NCBI RefSeq assembly: GCF_023016155.1
Contig: NZ_JALKBG010000006.1
Coordinates: 310,001-374,000 of the forward strand
DNA: 64,000 bases
Reading direction: 5' to 3'
Source: Aliiroseovarius sp. F20344
Lineage (GTDB): Bacteria; Pseudomonadota; Alphaproteobacteria; Rhodobacterales; Rhodobacteraceae
Shown: piece by piece, positions 25,229 through 33,277 of the stretch
How the letters are laid out: each line of letters starts with the position of its first letter
Numbering within the stretch: the stretch's first letter is position 1
Notes under the pieces: generated by a model
Told to the model about the DNA's origin: nothing
Database searches by the model: none
Seen by the model: the letters and a program-made list of their open reading frames with translations, nothing else
Program-made: the position numbers and the translations under genes

Positions 25229-25254
25229 ATGGGCCGTCTGTGAAAATGGCCCAT
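25229..25254 (-). terminator. Hairpin just after the second tyrosine recombinase gene
   Basis: ATGGGCC (25229-25235) and GGCCCAT (25248-25254) pair around a 12-base loop, 4 bases past the recombinase stop. Its position matches the hairpin behind copy 1, but the sequence differs. Confidence 0.45.
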
Positions 25255-25258
25255 GTCT

Positions 25259-25891
25259 TTAGATTTCAACAGCTTTGGAGATCGCCAGAGCGTCTTCAAG
25301 TTCGACGCCAAGGTATCGAACGGTGCTGTCCATCTTTGTGTGACCGAGTAACAGTTGAACCGCACGCAGGTTGCCGGTCTTGCGATAGATGTGCGCAACC
25401 TTGGTTCGTCTCATAGAATGAGTTCCGAATGATGTTGGATCGAGCCCGATGGACTTGACCCATTCAAGCACAAGCCGTGCATATTGCCGGGTCGAAATGT
25501 GCAGCCGTTCATGAAAACGCCCCGGCCATAGGAATTCCGAGCCAACCATCAGCGGCTCCTCCATCCATCGCAGGATCGATCTACGCGTGCCTTCGGTGAT
25601 CTCGAAGCGCACCGGTCTTTGGGTTTTGCTTTGGATAATCGAAGCCCGTTCCTTGACCTGGCCCGAGGCATAGATGTCCGCGACCTTCAGCTTCACCAAA
25701 TCGCATCCGCGAAGCTTGCTATCGATGGCAAGGTTGAACAGCGCCAGATCGCGATGGTTCTCGGCGATTTCATGCTGCACCCCAATGGCCCAGACGTGTT
25801 TTGACATCAGCGGACGTTTCTGTCCGACAACCCGGCCCTTGTTCCAGGCTGGGCGACACGCGCGAATGGCAGGTAAGTTTGCAATGGTCAT
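25259..25891 (-). CDS. Short tyrosine recombinase (integrase), copy 2
   Basis: This 210-residue protein is in register with copy 1 from RPAWNKGR onward, and I judge it roughly 70% identical by eye. The catalytic residues are kept: Arg in SKLRGCDLV, Lys in IQSKTQRP, His-x-x-Arg in GTHSMRRTK, His in LLGHTKMDST and Tyr in VRYLGVELED. Like copy 1, it lacks an N-terminal core-binding domain. The ATG giving MTIANLPAIR was chosen. The two copies bracket about 7 kb of metabolic and transport genes, but I found no matching end repeats. Confidence 0.85.
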   Translation of the reverse strand: MTIANLPAIRACRPAWNKGRVVGQKRPLMSKHVWAIGVQHEIAENHRDLALFNLAIDSKLRGCDLVKLKVADIYASGQVKERASIIQSKTQRPVRFEITEGTRRSILRWMEEPLMVGSEFLWPGRFHERLHISTRQYARLVLEWVKSIGLDPTSFGTHSMRRTKVAHIYRKTGNLRAVQLLLGHTKMDSTVRYLGVELEDALAISKAVEI

Positions 25892-26064
25892 AATGGTTCC
25901 TCCCATCCGCCACGATCCACCACAGCGCCAACCAGACGTTGGCAATTCAGCTTAGCATGCTCACGTGCGCGTGCGGAGAAGGTCGGCAGAGAGCCCAAAG
26001 CGAGCGAAAGTTAAATGAACAACCGGCGACCGCTTTGGAGATCGACTGCCAAGGCCGCCCGGGT

Positions 26065-27246
26065 CTAAGCCCCGCGTGCTTTACTCATCTGATTCAGCCG
26101 ATCGGCAAAGTCAGGCTCTTCAACACCCTCAGCCAACGCGCGCCGAAGGAAGGCGGCTTGGGTTTCCGGTGCAAGACCGTTTATCGGGGGATCGCGATCT
26201 AGGTTTGTCGGGAACGAGTACCCCTCGGCGGTCGCAGCGATTGCCGCGGACAATTCGGCGGGGCTGAGCCTGTTTTCCTGCCAGGCGCGAAGCGCATGCG
26301 GGTAGAGCAGCTTGCACATTCTCTCCCGATCGACCGTCTCCATAGCGCGACCGAAGGCCGATGACACCTGCAAAAGGTTGGCGAAGCGGTGAATGTCATG
26401 GCTCGTATTGGCACCGGCAGCGTGAAACAGAGCGGGGGAGAAGAACACTGCATCCCCTTTGGCCAACGGCAACTGCACATGGCGCTCCTCGAAAAGCACC
26501 CGAAAGTCATCTCGGCGCCACGCTGCATACCCCGGACGATATGTTTGAGAGAAGGGTAGCAGCTTGGTCGGGCCGCTTTCCAAAGGCATGTCGCAATGTG
26601 CAACAGCGCCCTGAAGCGTCAGAATTGGTGAGACATCGTGGACGTGCGCAGGATAAGACGCGCTGACGTCGGCGGTTTGAAACCCCAGATGATAGTCGCG
26701 ATGAGCCTGCTGAGCTGCGCCGCCCGGGTGAACGAGGTTTACTTGCGCTGTCATCTGATAATTCGGCCCCAACCAAGCTTCGCAAACTGCCGCGATAGAA
26801 GTGTTTGCGAAGTAGTTCAGAAACGCCTCGGGCGAGGCTTCGCAGAGCTTTTGAAGCGCGTTCCAGATTCGATCGTTTGCTCCCGACGCTGCGAAATGAT
26901 CGCCGGCGCCCCCAGTTCCCTGCTTCTCTTCTGCGATAATGCTTTCGTAGATGCGGGTTGCCTCATCCAGAACCGCCGTATCGGCATAGGTCCCCTTCAG
27001 CGCCACAACCCCTGCACCCGAGCGCAGGACTTGCGCCCATTCCGACATAAGCGTGCGACGCGTCTGGTCATCCTCGAGAGCGGTACGCAGGTCCGCCATG
27101 TCGTAGACGGGGATGTTCTTTTCGATCAGAGCCGCATGCGGCACCTGCTCAGGGCGTGTTTTCTGATCGATGAGTGCTGTGAACTCGCCCAGATCACAGG
27201 TATCCGGCTCGTAGTAGGCGATGGTTTTGTCGATGGTGTCCTTCAT
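26065..27246 (-). CDS. Phytanoyl-CoA dioxygenase (PhyH) family protein
   Basis: The 393-residue protein has the Fe(II)/2-oxoglutarate dioxygenase set: the metal motif His182-x-Asp184 in AHRDYHLG, the distal His275 in PALFHAAGAN, and an Arg (287) that could bind 2-oxoglutarate. PhyH enzymes hydroxylate various small substrates. Here the substrate is unknown; the usual CoA-specific features cannot be judged. The ATG giving MKDTIDKTI has GGAGG upstream. A perfect operator-like palindrome lies 12 bp upstream, and the divergent LacI gene is the likely regulator. The gap 25892-26064 shows no gene. Confidence 0.83.
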   Translation of the reverse strand: MKDTIDKTIAYYEPDTCDLGEFTALIDQKTRPEQVPHAALIEKNIPVYDMADLRTALEDDQTRRTLMSEWAQVLRSGAGVVALKGTYADTAVLDEATRIYESIIAEEKQGTGGAGDHFAASGANDRIWNALQKLCEASPEAFLNYFANTSIAAVCEAWLGPNYQMTAQVNLVHPGGAAQQAHRDYHLGFQTADVSASYPAHVHDVSPILTLQGAVAHCDMPLESGPTKLLPFSQTYRPGYAAWRRDDFRVLFEERHVQLPLAKGDAVFFSPALFHAAGANTSHDIHRFANLLQVSSAFGRAMETVDRERMCKLLYPHALRAWQENRLSPAELSAAIAATAEGYSFPTNLDRDPPINGLAPETQAAFLRRALAEGVEEPDFADRLNQMSKARGA

Positions 27247-27257
27247 GACGGCTCCTC

Positions 27258-27273
27258 CCTTGTCGCGACAAGG
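27258..27273. promoter_or_regulatory. LacI-type operator in the phyH/lacI divergent promoter
   Basis: CCTTGTCGCGACAAGG is a perfect 16-bp palindrome with a central CG, as in LacI-family operators, placed between the dioxygenase and regulator genes. Confidence 0.7.
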
Positions 27274-27325
27274 ATAGGGCAATGGGGATTGCATTGAGTC
27301 CTAAAACACATCAAAAACACATCAA

Positions 27326-28345
27326 ATGACGCACCGCTTTCCCATCAAAGAGATCGCAAGGCAGGCAGGTCTTGGCACCGCCACTGTCGATCGGGCTCTG
27401 AATGACCGGGCCCATGTGAGCCCGCAGACAAAGTTGCGTGTTACGGCTGCAATGGAAGAGTTGAAATCCCAGGAAGCCCAGCTTGCTGCCCGTGGAAGAC
27501 GTTTGTTCTTCGACTTCGTTGTGGAGGCGCCATCACGCTTCAGCCGCGAGGTGAAGGCGGCTGCCGAAGCCATAGTTCCCCAGATAGGAACTGCAGTATG
27601 CCGCCCGCGATTTCTGCTGCAGGACGTCATGGAAGAAGAGGAGGTCATTGCAGCGCTCGGGCGGATCATGAAACGCGGCAGCCAGGGCGTCTGCATCAAG
27701 GCCCGCGACACAGCAAAGATAAGAGACGCCGTCAGAATGCTGGCCAACGCCAGGATCCCCGTAGTCACGCTTGTGACCGACATTGGAGGAGCTGATCGTC
27801 TTGCCTATGTCGGGTTGGACAACGCTAGTGCGGGACGCACAGCTGCTTATCTTATCTCCCGAACGCTTGGAGATATGCCGGGAATGGTCTTGGCTACGCG
27901 CAGCCATGAACGCTTTCTGGGCGAAGAGGAACGAGAGTTCGCGTTTGTCGAAGCCTTGGCACGCGAGCGCTCGAGTCTACAGGTCCTTGCTGTCCAAGGT
28001 GGCAGCGGAGTGGACTTTGAAACATCGAAGCTCCTCACGAAGTCCATGAACGACATTCGTGATCTACTCGCGGTCTATTCGATGGGGGGCGGCAACCGAT
28101 CGATCCTACGCACGCTGGAGGACAATGGTCTTCGCCCCAAGGTGTACGTGGCCCATGACCTTGATAGGGAAAACAGAGAGCTGATCCAGGACAGGCGCTT
28201 GGACTTCGTCCTGCATCACGATCTGCAACTGGACATACGAAACGCCTTCAACGCCTTTTTGGCCTACCATCGACTGTCTAACGATCTATTTGAGGCGCCA
28301 ATCTCGACGGTTCAGGTGCTGACACCGGAGAATGTTCCACGGTGA
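27326..28345 (+). CDS. LacI family transcriptional regulator
   Basis: This 339-residue protein has an N-terminal LacI helix-turn-helix (IKEIARQAGLGTATVDRALN) and hinge, and a periplasmic-binding-protein-like effector domain (about 60-330, including VTLVTDIGGADRLAYVGLDN). It is divergent from the PhyH-family gene with a perfect operator palindrome between. It probably represses that gene in the absence of its substrate or a related compound. Confidence 0.88.
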   Translation: MTHRFPIKEIARQAGLGTATVDRALNDRAHVSPQTKLRVTAAMEELKSQEAQLAARGRRLFFDFVVEAPSRFSREVKAAAEAIVPQIGTAVCRPRFLLQDVMEEEEVIAALGRIMKRGSQGVCIKARDTAKIRDAVRMLANARIPVVTLVTDIGGADRLAYVGLDNASAGRTAAYLISRTLGDMPGMVLATRSHERFLGEEEREFAFVEALARERSSLQVLAVQGGSGVDFETSKLLTKSMNDIRDLLAVYSMGGGNRSILRTLEDNGLRPKVYVAHDLDRENRELIQDRRLDFVLHHDLQLDIRNAFNAFLAYHRLSNDLFEAPISTVQVLTPENVPR

Positions 28346-28514
28346 TTTTCTAACTGGATTTGCCCTGTCACCTGGAAAAGCAGACCTCACCATCTTCTTC
28401 GCCGCCGTCGGCTTTGTCCCGCACAGTTTGAAATCGAGCAAGCCCAGAGTTTGCGGCCGCGACGAACGGCGGCTATGCGAGCTGCGGCCGCAGCGTTTTC
28501 AAGTAGGGTGAAGG

Positions 28515-28542
28515 TTCTGAAGCAGCCAGAACTGCTTCAGAA
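28515..28542. other. Perfect hairpin downstream of the LacI gene
   Basis: TTCTGAAGCAG (28515-28525) and CTGCTTCAGAA (28532-28542) form a perfect 11-bp stem with a 6-base loop. No T-run follows, so it is not a standard terminator. Confidence 0.55.
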
Positions 28543-28707
28543 TGCGATAGCGTATCCTGATCAGAGATCTTAGATTGTGCAAGATACTTGAGAAGGTAGG
28601 GCAGGGGATCTTCTCAAAACCCGGTCCGACCGGAAATTTCTCAATTAAAAGGTAAAATAGTGGTCCAAAAGGCAACTTACGTTGGTGTTCGACACCAGGT
28701 GTTGAGC

Positions 28708-28814
28708 TTCAGGTAAAGTTACCTTTTGGTCTTTTGTAAGTCTTTGATTTTTAACGATTGGAAATTTCGGCGTCTGGCCAGTTTTGCCTATTTCTTCAAG
28801 GTAATTTACCTTTT
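28708..28814. repeat. Pair of operator-like AGGTAA/TTACCT dyads
   Basis: The sites TTCAGGTAAAGTTACCTTTT (from 28708) and TTCAAGGTAATTTACCTTTT (from 28795) are near-identical, in the same direction, 87 bp apart, and each is a dyad. Related AAAAGGTAA and AAAAGGCAA pieces lie at about 28648 and 28667. No nearby gene explains them. Confidence 0.5.
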
Positions 28815-29231
28815 GAAATGTGCAAAGGGTTTGGTCCGTATGAGTGGGGTCATTTGCAGGAAGCGTCTTGTGGTGAGATGCGTTGCTGGCTGCTAGTTTC
28901 AGTAAATTGGATGTTGACCTTGGGCTATCGTCCGCCTGCACCAGAAAGCATCGTTCCGATGGACCAGAGGCCCACGATGCACTAACAAACAAACCGGACC
29001 ACCCGATGGGGCACACAACAAGACGCGGCGTGTTAACGCTGTCAGTGCTATGGTCCCTAATATTCAATGCATGCCAGGCTAGCATTTCGTAAATCAAATT
29101 CAGTTGCAGCTGCTGCAACTCCATGCCTTGATTGGCTGGTTAACAGCGTAAGAGGTTGATCGAGCCAAACGGCCCCAGTGCATCCTTTTACAGTGCGCTG
29201 GGACCTGATTTCTGGCGTGTCCGTTCGCCTG

Positions 29232-29250
29232 TTCTGACCGCTGGTCAGAA
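29232..29250. terminator. Hairpin behind the aromatic-rich protein gene
   Basis: TTCTGACC-GCT-GGTCAGAA is a perfect 8-bp stem, 21 bp past the stop of the minus-strand gene. No T-run is present, so a terminator role is tentative. Confidence 0.35.
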
Positions 29251-29271
29251 GCACGGACTGACCTAGGCGCT

Positions 29272-30204
29272 TCAGTTATAGATTACGGTCGCGCTGCGCA
29301 CGAATGATGCACCTCCTTGAGTCGACGACACGTGGGCGACCCAACGATCATACTTAAAATTACCTTCAAAGCGCGTCCATTGCCAATGGCTGGTTGGCAA
29401 ATACCACGTCTTCATCCTTTTCCAACTGCCGTTGAGCCGCTGGCGGTAATGCCGGGTTTCAGCCGGGCCGCCACAGGTTGCCGTAATGCCAAAGGAATTG
29501 CGACGCTTGTGGTTTATGGTCCAGCGATCGCGCCAGTAGTATGAAGCGCTTGGGTCGCACCACCTCCAGGCGTTGGAAGGATATGAGCCGAAGCAGGCGA
29601 AATTACGAAACGCATGCCAGCCTGCGCCGGACACACAGAACTGGCCGCCATAACCGCCACCACTCGACGATCCCAAAGCGACATCCGGTTGAATGCCAAG
29701 TTCATCAAGATCCGCCTCGATAGGCTCCTGCACTGCATCAACCAGTTCTTGTTTTGTAGCCTGTTTGCTAAGTGCGGCGACGACTTTGGGTACTGGTTTT
29801 CCTGGACACAGGGCCGCATAGATATCGGGGGCACTACGCTGAGCCATCATTCCAAGGACCGACGGCATCATTCGCTCGGTATGTCCAAGTTCACGCATCG
29901 CCACGCCAAATTGTCCGCGTTGTTCTTCAACGGCTTCAAACTCGATCTTCGCGCCGTTGGACAGCGCGATAGTCGCTAGTGGATAGGGCGCACTCGCAGT
30001 ATCGTCGAGCGGCTGGCCATCCGGCCCGCAATTCTCGGCAACAAAATCCCGAGGCGGCGGCTCGTGCGACGCGGTATCAGGACAATCTGCGCCCGCATTG
30101 CTTGGTTCACAACCACATGACTGGTTTTCGGGATGGGTATCACACCCTTCAGAATGAGAGGGCCCGCTGCTTAAACTGCGCGATGGAAAAAGTGTGTCTG
30201 TCAT
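29272..30204 (-). CDS. Hypothetical protein, Cys-rich N-terminus and aromatic-rich C-terminus
   Basis: This 310-residue protein is not recognised. Residues 1-75 are polar, Cys-rich and probably disordered. A middle part (about 75-170) includes LATIALSNGAKIEFEAVEEQ and a helical section rich in charged residues. A Gly-rich linker (SSSGGGYGG) leads to a C-terminal domain (about 185-310) dense in Trp, Tyr and Arg with several Cys (NAWRWCDPSASYYWRDRWT). No signal peptide is seen. It is the last gene of a minus-strand cluster with the Ig-like, phospholipase-like and LuxR-type genes, 175 bp after the Ig-like gene. Confidence 0.6.
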   Translation of the reverse strand: MTDTLFPSRSLSSGPSHSEGCDTHPENQSCGCEPSNAGADCPDTASHEPPPRDFVAENCGPDGQPLDDTASAPYPLATIALSNGAKIEFEAVEEQRGQFGVAMRELGHTERMMPSVLGMMAQRSAPDIYAALCPGKPVPKVVAALSKQATKQELVDAVQEPIEADLDELGIQPDVALGSSSGGGYGGQFCVSGAGWHAFRNFACFGSYPSNAWRWCDPSASYYWRDRWTINHKRRNSFGITATCGGPAETRHYRQRLNGSWKRMKTWYLPTSHWQWTRFEGNFKYDRWVAHVSSTQGGASFVRSATVIYN

Positions 30205-30379
30205 GACGAATGCTCCTTGTTTGTAGGATGAACTAAAAAAGTTTAAGTGAAACTGATTACGAGTTTGGTTTTCTCAACAGGGTCGTTTGGCAAATTCTCG
30301 GTTGTTGGCGTCGGTCGAGCCGTCACCTTATTGTCTGCGTGGTGTGTGCGTGGTGTCTGCCAGCTGCGCCGCAGATAGA

Positions 30380-30979
30380 TTAGGCAGAAACGATAATCTT
30401 CTGGGCGACGTGACGATCAGAAAACGGGTCGAATGGGGCCGTAACTGGGTCATTGACCGCGTCGCTGACATCGACCATGACGCTCACGCGGCTGGCATTG
30501 GATGGTCGCCAAACTTCGGGACATTGTACTGATATCGATGATCGGTAAGGCACGTCGATAAACGCTGCGCCAATCAGCTCGGGCTCTGGGCTTGAGCCTT
30601 GCAAAGTGCGGACTTCCCAGAATCGCACCCTTGCAGCTACCGCAGTATTGTCGCCAAAGTTCCAGACCCGAGCGGCAATTCTCTGTTCGCTGCCGGGTGC
30701 CGGCACCAGATGGGCGATGTTTGTAAGCGTGAACAACGTCGTTGTCGGCCCATCGATCTGTATGTCAGGCGAGCCGCCACCCAGAGTTGCGATGGGACGA
30801 GATCCGTCATCCGGGATCGTACCCCTGAGCACAAGAAAAACGCTGATTGGGAGCTCGGGAAATCTGGGCAGATCTTCGACTCTGGGCCACGGGAATGGGT
30901 TGTACGGCAGGCGAGGCTCGTCCAGCTTGTCATATGGGTCACAGCCCTTTGGTGATTTCTTGTCATAACGATGGCTCAT
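30380..30979 (-). CDS. Hypothetical protein with an Ig-like (CARDB-type) domain
   Basis: The protein is 199 residues from the ATG giving MSHRYDKKS, which has GGAG 6 bases upstream. After a Pro-rich start, the strand pattern IAARVWNFGDNTAVAARVRFWEV resembles CARDB-like Ig-fold domains, which have the alternation NxGxxxA. No signal peptide is visible. The gene starts 12 bp after the phospholipase-like gene, so the two are co-transcribed. Function unknown; possibly a binding module for the partner protein. Confidence 0.6.
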   Translation of the reverse strand: MSHRYDKKSPKGCDPYDKLDEPRLPYNPFPWPRVEDLPRFPELPISVFLVLRGTIPDDGSRPIATLGGGSPDIQIDGPTTTLFTLTNIAHLVPAPGSEQRIAARVWNFGDNTAVAARVRFWEVRTLQGSSPEPELIGAAFIDVPYRSSISVQCPEVWRPSNASRVSVMVDVSDAVNDPVTAPFDPFSDRHVAQKIIVSA

Positions 30980-30991
30980 TGCAATCTCCAA

Positions 30992-33127
30992 TCAGCTGGC
31001 ATCAACGGGTTCAAAGGGTGGAACGGATGGCAGGTCGGGAAGATTAGTAGCCCAGGCAAGCCAGCCGTATCCCCTGTCTGCATCGAGATTAAAGTTTTCA
31101 AGCCCCACCGCGTCGTCGCGAATGACCTGAATTGCGTTTTCGACCGAATTCCCAAAAAACTGGGTGCCCCCGGCTGTGCCGGCTGAAGTTGGAAACGTGA
31201 CTGGCTCCATGATGCCAGTGCCTTGCATCGGAAATACGCCGTCGCCATCAAGCGCAAAATTCGCGTAGCGGTTAGCGCCTAGACTGGGCCAGATCACGAC
31301 TTCCGGTGTCTCGGCATCAGCGACGATTGGGTATCCAGAATATCCAATATCGGGTGGATGTGGAACCTCGTCGATCCCGCGATTCATTTGGCGGGGGTAT
31401 AGTTGGTCCGGAATGCTGGTACGAGTTAGTGGACGGCCCTCGGCATCAAGCGTCGGTCCAACGGTTCCGCTAAGTTCGCCTATGCCCCCAAGCAGAACAG
31501 CGCTTGGACAAGCCAATGTTGTATCAACAAGAAAGTCCGCGGTTTTGAGTTCAATCGCGCGCACCATGTATCGTGTCCAATAAAGCGTGCAGCGCAGTTC
31601 CTTCCAGAAGACGTTGGATGTTACTACTGCGGTGCCTGCAGCGCCGGCCAGTGCGGCAACACCCGCGGCAAGACCACCCGTTAGTAGCGAAATCAAGGCG
31701 AGTATCGCCAGGATGATTGACCCCGCCAATGCCCCTTTGTATTTGCTCGGGCTGGGAGGTGAACCTACTTCGTCGACCCAGTCAGGTGGGTTTTCAAAAC
31801 ATTCGTCGGGTGGAGATGCCTTCAATTTGCGCGCGCAGACCGGGCCCTCTCCACTGGTCTGAAGCCAGAGGACAGACGATAATCCGAGATAAGCTAAACG
31901 GAAGCTCTCGGGCGTAAAATCCTGCCCAATCTGCAGCGATGAAAGTGGCAGCTCACCATCCTCGGCGTAAACATCTGTCGTCACTGAAGACAGGAACTCG
32001 GCAAGCACATCCAGATCGTCGCTACTGGGTTCTGCGACACTCTCTCCTGCTTCGTTCTGACCTAGCACAGCGTGGATATACTCAAGTCCATTCAATCCGA
32101 GACCAAGGTCGATTTTTTCATGAAGCTTCGCAGAGCAGAGCTCTGGCCAGTCCTCATATGGGGGTTCGGGCGTGTCGCCGATCATGTCAGCGGATGCGCC
32201 GTAGAACCCGTAAATCCAGCTGTCGATGTGGTTTGTTACAAACCTGTGTCGCCACCAGTGACTACGATATGGCCCCCCGACGATTGAATTGATGAAGGGT
32301 TGACCAGTGACCGCCGCCGCCACATGGGCCATATATCCGTAAGCATAGGCTTTCAGTCTGTCGTCGTCGCCAGCTGCATCCAGAAGGCCGCGTGCAAAGT
32401 CTCCAGTCCGGCGCCATCTCATCAACTCCGTCTCTCGCCAGGTTGCTGTGCTTGTCGAGAAATAGGCTGATGTTGTTGCAGCACTTTCTGCGGCCTCGAT
32501 TTCTTCCGGATCATCAATCTCGTCAGAGATTTTGGCGGGTTCTGTTTGCAAAAATGGACGGAACAAACCATTCAAATCATCGATGAGTTTCCGTTCTTCC
32601 TCAAAGCCAAACGGTTCCTTTTCTTCTTCCCCCTCCCCGTCTTCTTCTTCCTCCGCATCATCACCGGTTTCACCCTTCAGGACCTCGCCGAGCGCATCAA
32701 TATCATCCTTCCGCGCCTTGAGCGCCGACAGATCTTCGTTTTCTGCGATCGCATCCAGATCATCCAAGAGCGCATATGTAGTCTGCAACAACGGCCATTG
32801 CGTCCGAACCTGTTTGAACAGCTCTCCATACCCGACCATCATGGCCCGACGGTGAAGCCGAAGGAGCTGGTTCAGCTCTTCTTCCGATAGGCTCACGAGA
32901 CCCTCGTTTTCGAGTTTGGTCTGAAATTCCCGAGTGTCTCGCCATGAATTGAATTCGGCAGGAATGAGAGGCGTGTATTCCCGCAAAAGCGGTCCGAGCG
33001 CACCGAGATAGGCGAATGATTTGTGGGCCAACAAGATGTTCGCCTTGGACTGATCCGCAGCGTCTCCATCATGCAGCTCGCCAATGGCTCTATCTAGCAC
33101 CGTGAAGCAATATGCAGGTCCCAACAT
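30992..33127 (-). CDS. Large membrane protein with a zinc-dependent phospholipase C-like domain
   Basis: The protein is 711 residues from the ATG at 33127, with GGGGGA 6 bases upstream; the open frame begins with a TTG 36 bp earlier. The N-terminus (MLGPAYCFTVLDRA, later SFAYLGALGPLL) and the section AYGYMAHVAAAVTGQPFINS with HRFVTNHIDSW (about 262-304) look like the Zn-dependent PLC family (PF00882 type), offering His268, His290, His294, His300 and Asp302 as metal ligands. An acidic linker (about 155-172) splits that region. Two membrane helices follow (about 465-503), then a C-terminal domain of unknown fold. A catalytic role is possible but unproven. Confidence 0.55.
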   Translation of the reverse strand: MLGPAYCFTVLDRAIGELHDGDAADQSKANILLAHKSFAYLGALGPLLREYTPLIPAEFNSWRDTREFQTKLENEGLVSLSEEELNQLLRLHRRAMMVGYGELFKQVRTQWPLLQTTYALLDDLDAIAENEDLSALKARKDDIDALGEVLKGETGDDAEEEEDGEGEEEKEPFGFEEERKLIDDLNGLFRPFLQTEPAKISDEIDDPEEIEAAESAATTSAYFSTSTATWRETELMRWRRTGDFARGLLDAAGDDDRLKAYAYGYMAHVAAAVTGQPFINSIVGGPYRSHWWRHRFVTNHIDSWIYGFYGASADMIGDTPEPPYEDWPELCSAKLHEKIDLGLGLNGLEYIHAVLGQNEAGESVAEPSSDDLDVLAEFLSSVTTDVYAEDGELPLSSLQIGQDFTPESFRLAYLGLSSVLWLQTSGEGPVCARKLKASPPDECFENPPDWVDEVGSPPSPSKYKGALAGSIILAILALISLLTGGLAAGVAALAGAAGTAVVTSNVFWKELRCTLYWTRYMVRAIELKTADFLVDTTLACPSAVLLGGIGELSGTVGPTLDAEGRPLTRTSIPDQLYPRQMNRGIDEVPHPPDIGYSGYPIVADAETPEVVIWPSLGANRYANFALDGDGVFPMQGTGIMEPVTFPTSAGTAGGTQFFGNSVENAIQVIRDDAVGLENFNLDADRGYGWLAWATNLPDLPSVPPFEPVDAS

Positions 33128-33193
33128 CAAAAAATCCCCCGCGCTTGAAAATGGGTTTAACAATGGTGACTAAGCTTTTCTTTGCCCAGAAAT

Positions 33194-33230
33194 AGTGCAC
33201 GTACGGATACACGTCATGAGTGTACGCACT
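33194..33230. promoter_or_regulatory. Imperfect dyad before the phospholipase-like gene
   Basis: AGTGCACGTAC on the left and GTGTACGCACT on the right form an imperfect inverted repeat in the gap between the LuxR-type regulator gene and the phospholipase-like gene. It could be the regulator's site; this is weak evidence. Confidence 0.3.
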
Positions 33231-33277
33231 CAATTTTCGATGGCTGGATACCTACTTTTTGGTGAAAGTGCGCTTGG

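Larger units (their letters stand above)
28346..29271. other. 926-bp stretch without a convincing gene
   Basis: An open frame of 159 codons on the minus strand (28645-29124) has no family likeness and runs through inverted repeats, so I do not call it. The stretch holds a perfect hairpin (28515-28542), two AGGTAA/TTACCT dyads (near 28711 and 28798) and a perfect TTCTGACC/GGTCAGAA hairpin (29232-29250). It may be a decayed region or a regulatory landing site. Confidence 0.5.

Noticed and set aside
17258-26064. Defined genomic island with attachment repeats between the two integrases
   Set aside because: The sequences outside the two recombinase genes were compared by eye and no direct or inverted end repeat was found. 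Paralogy of the integrases alone does not define island ends.
28645-29124. Open frame of 159 codons on the minus strand in the gene-poor stretch
   Set aside because: No family likeness, no clear ribosome binding site, and it runs through inverted repeats that account for its odd repeats of K-V-N/T.
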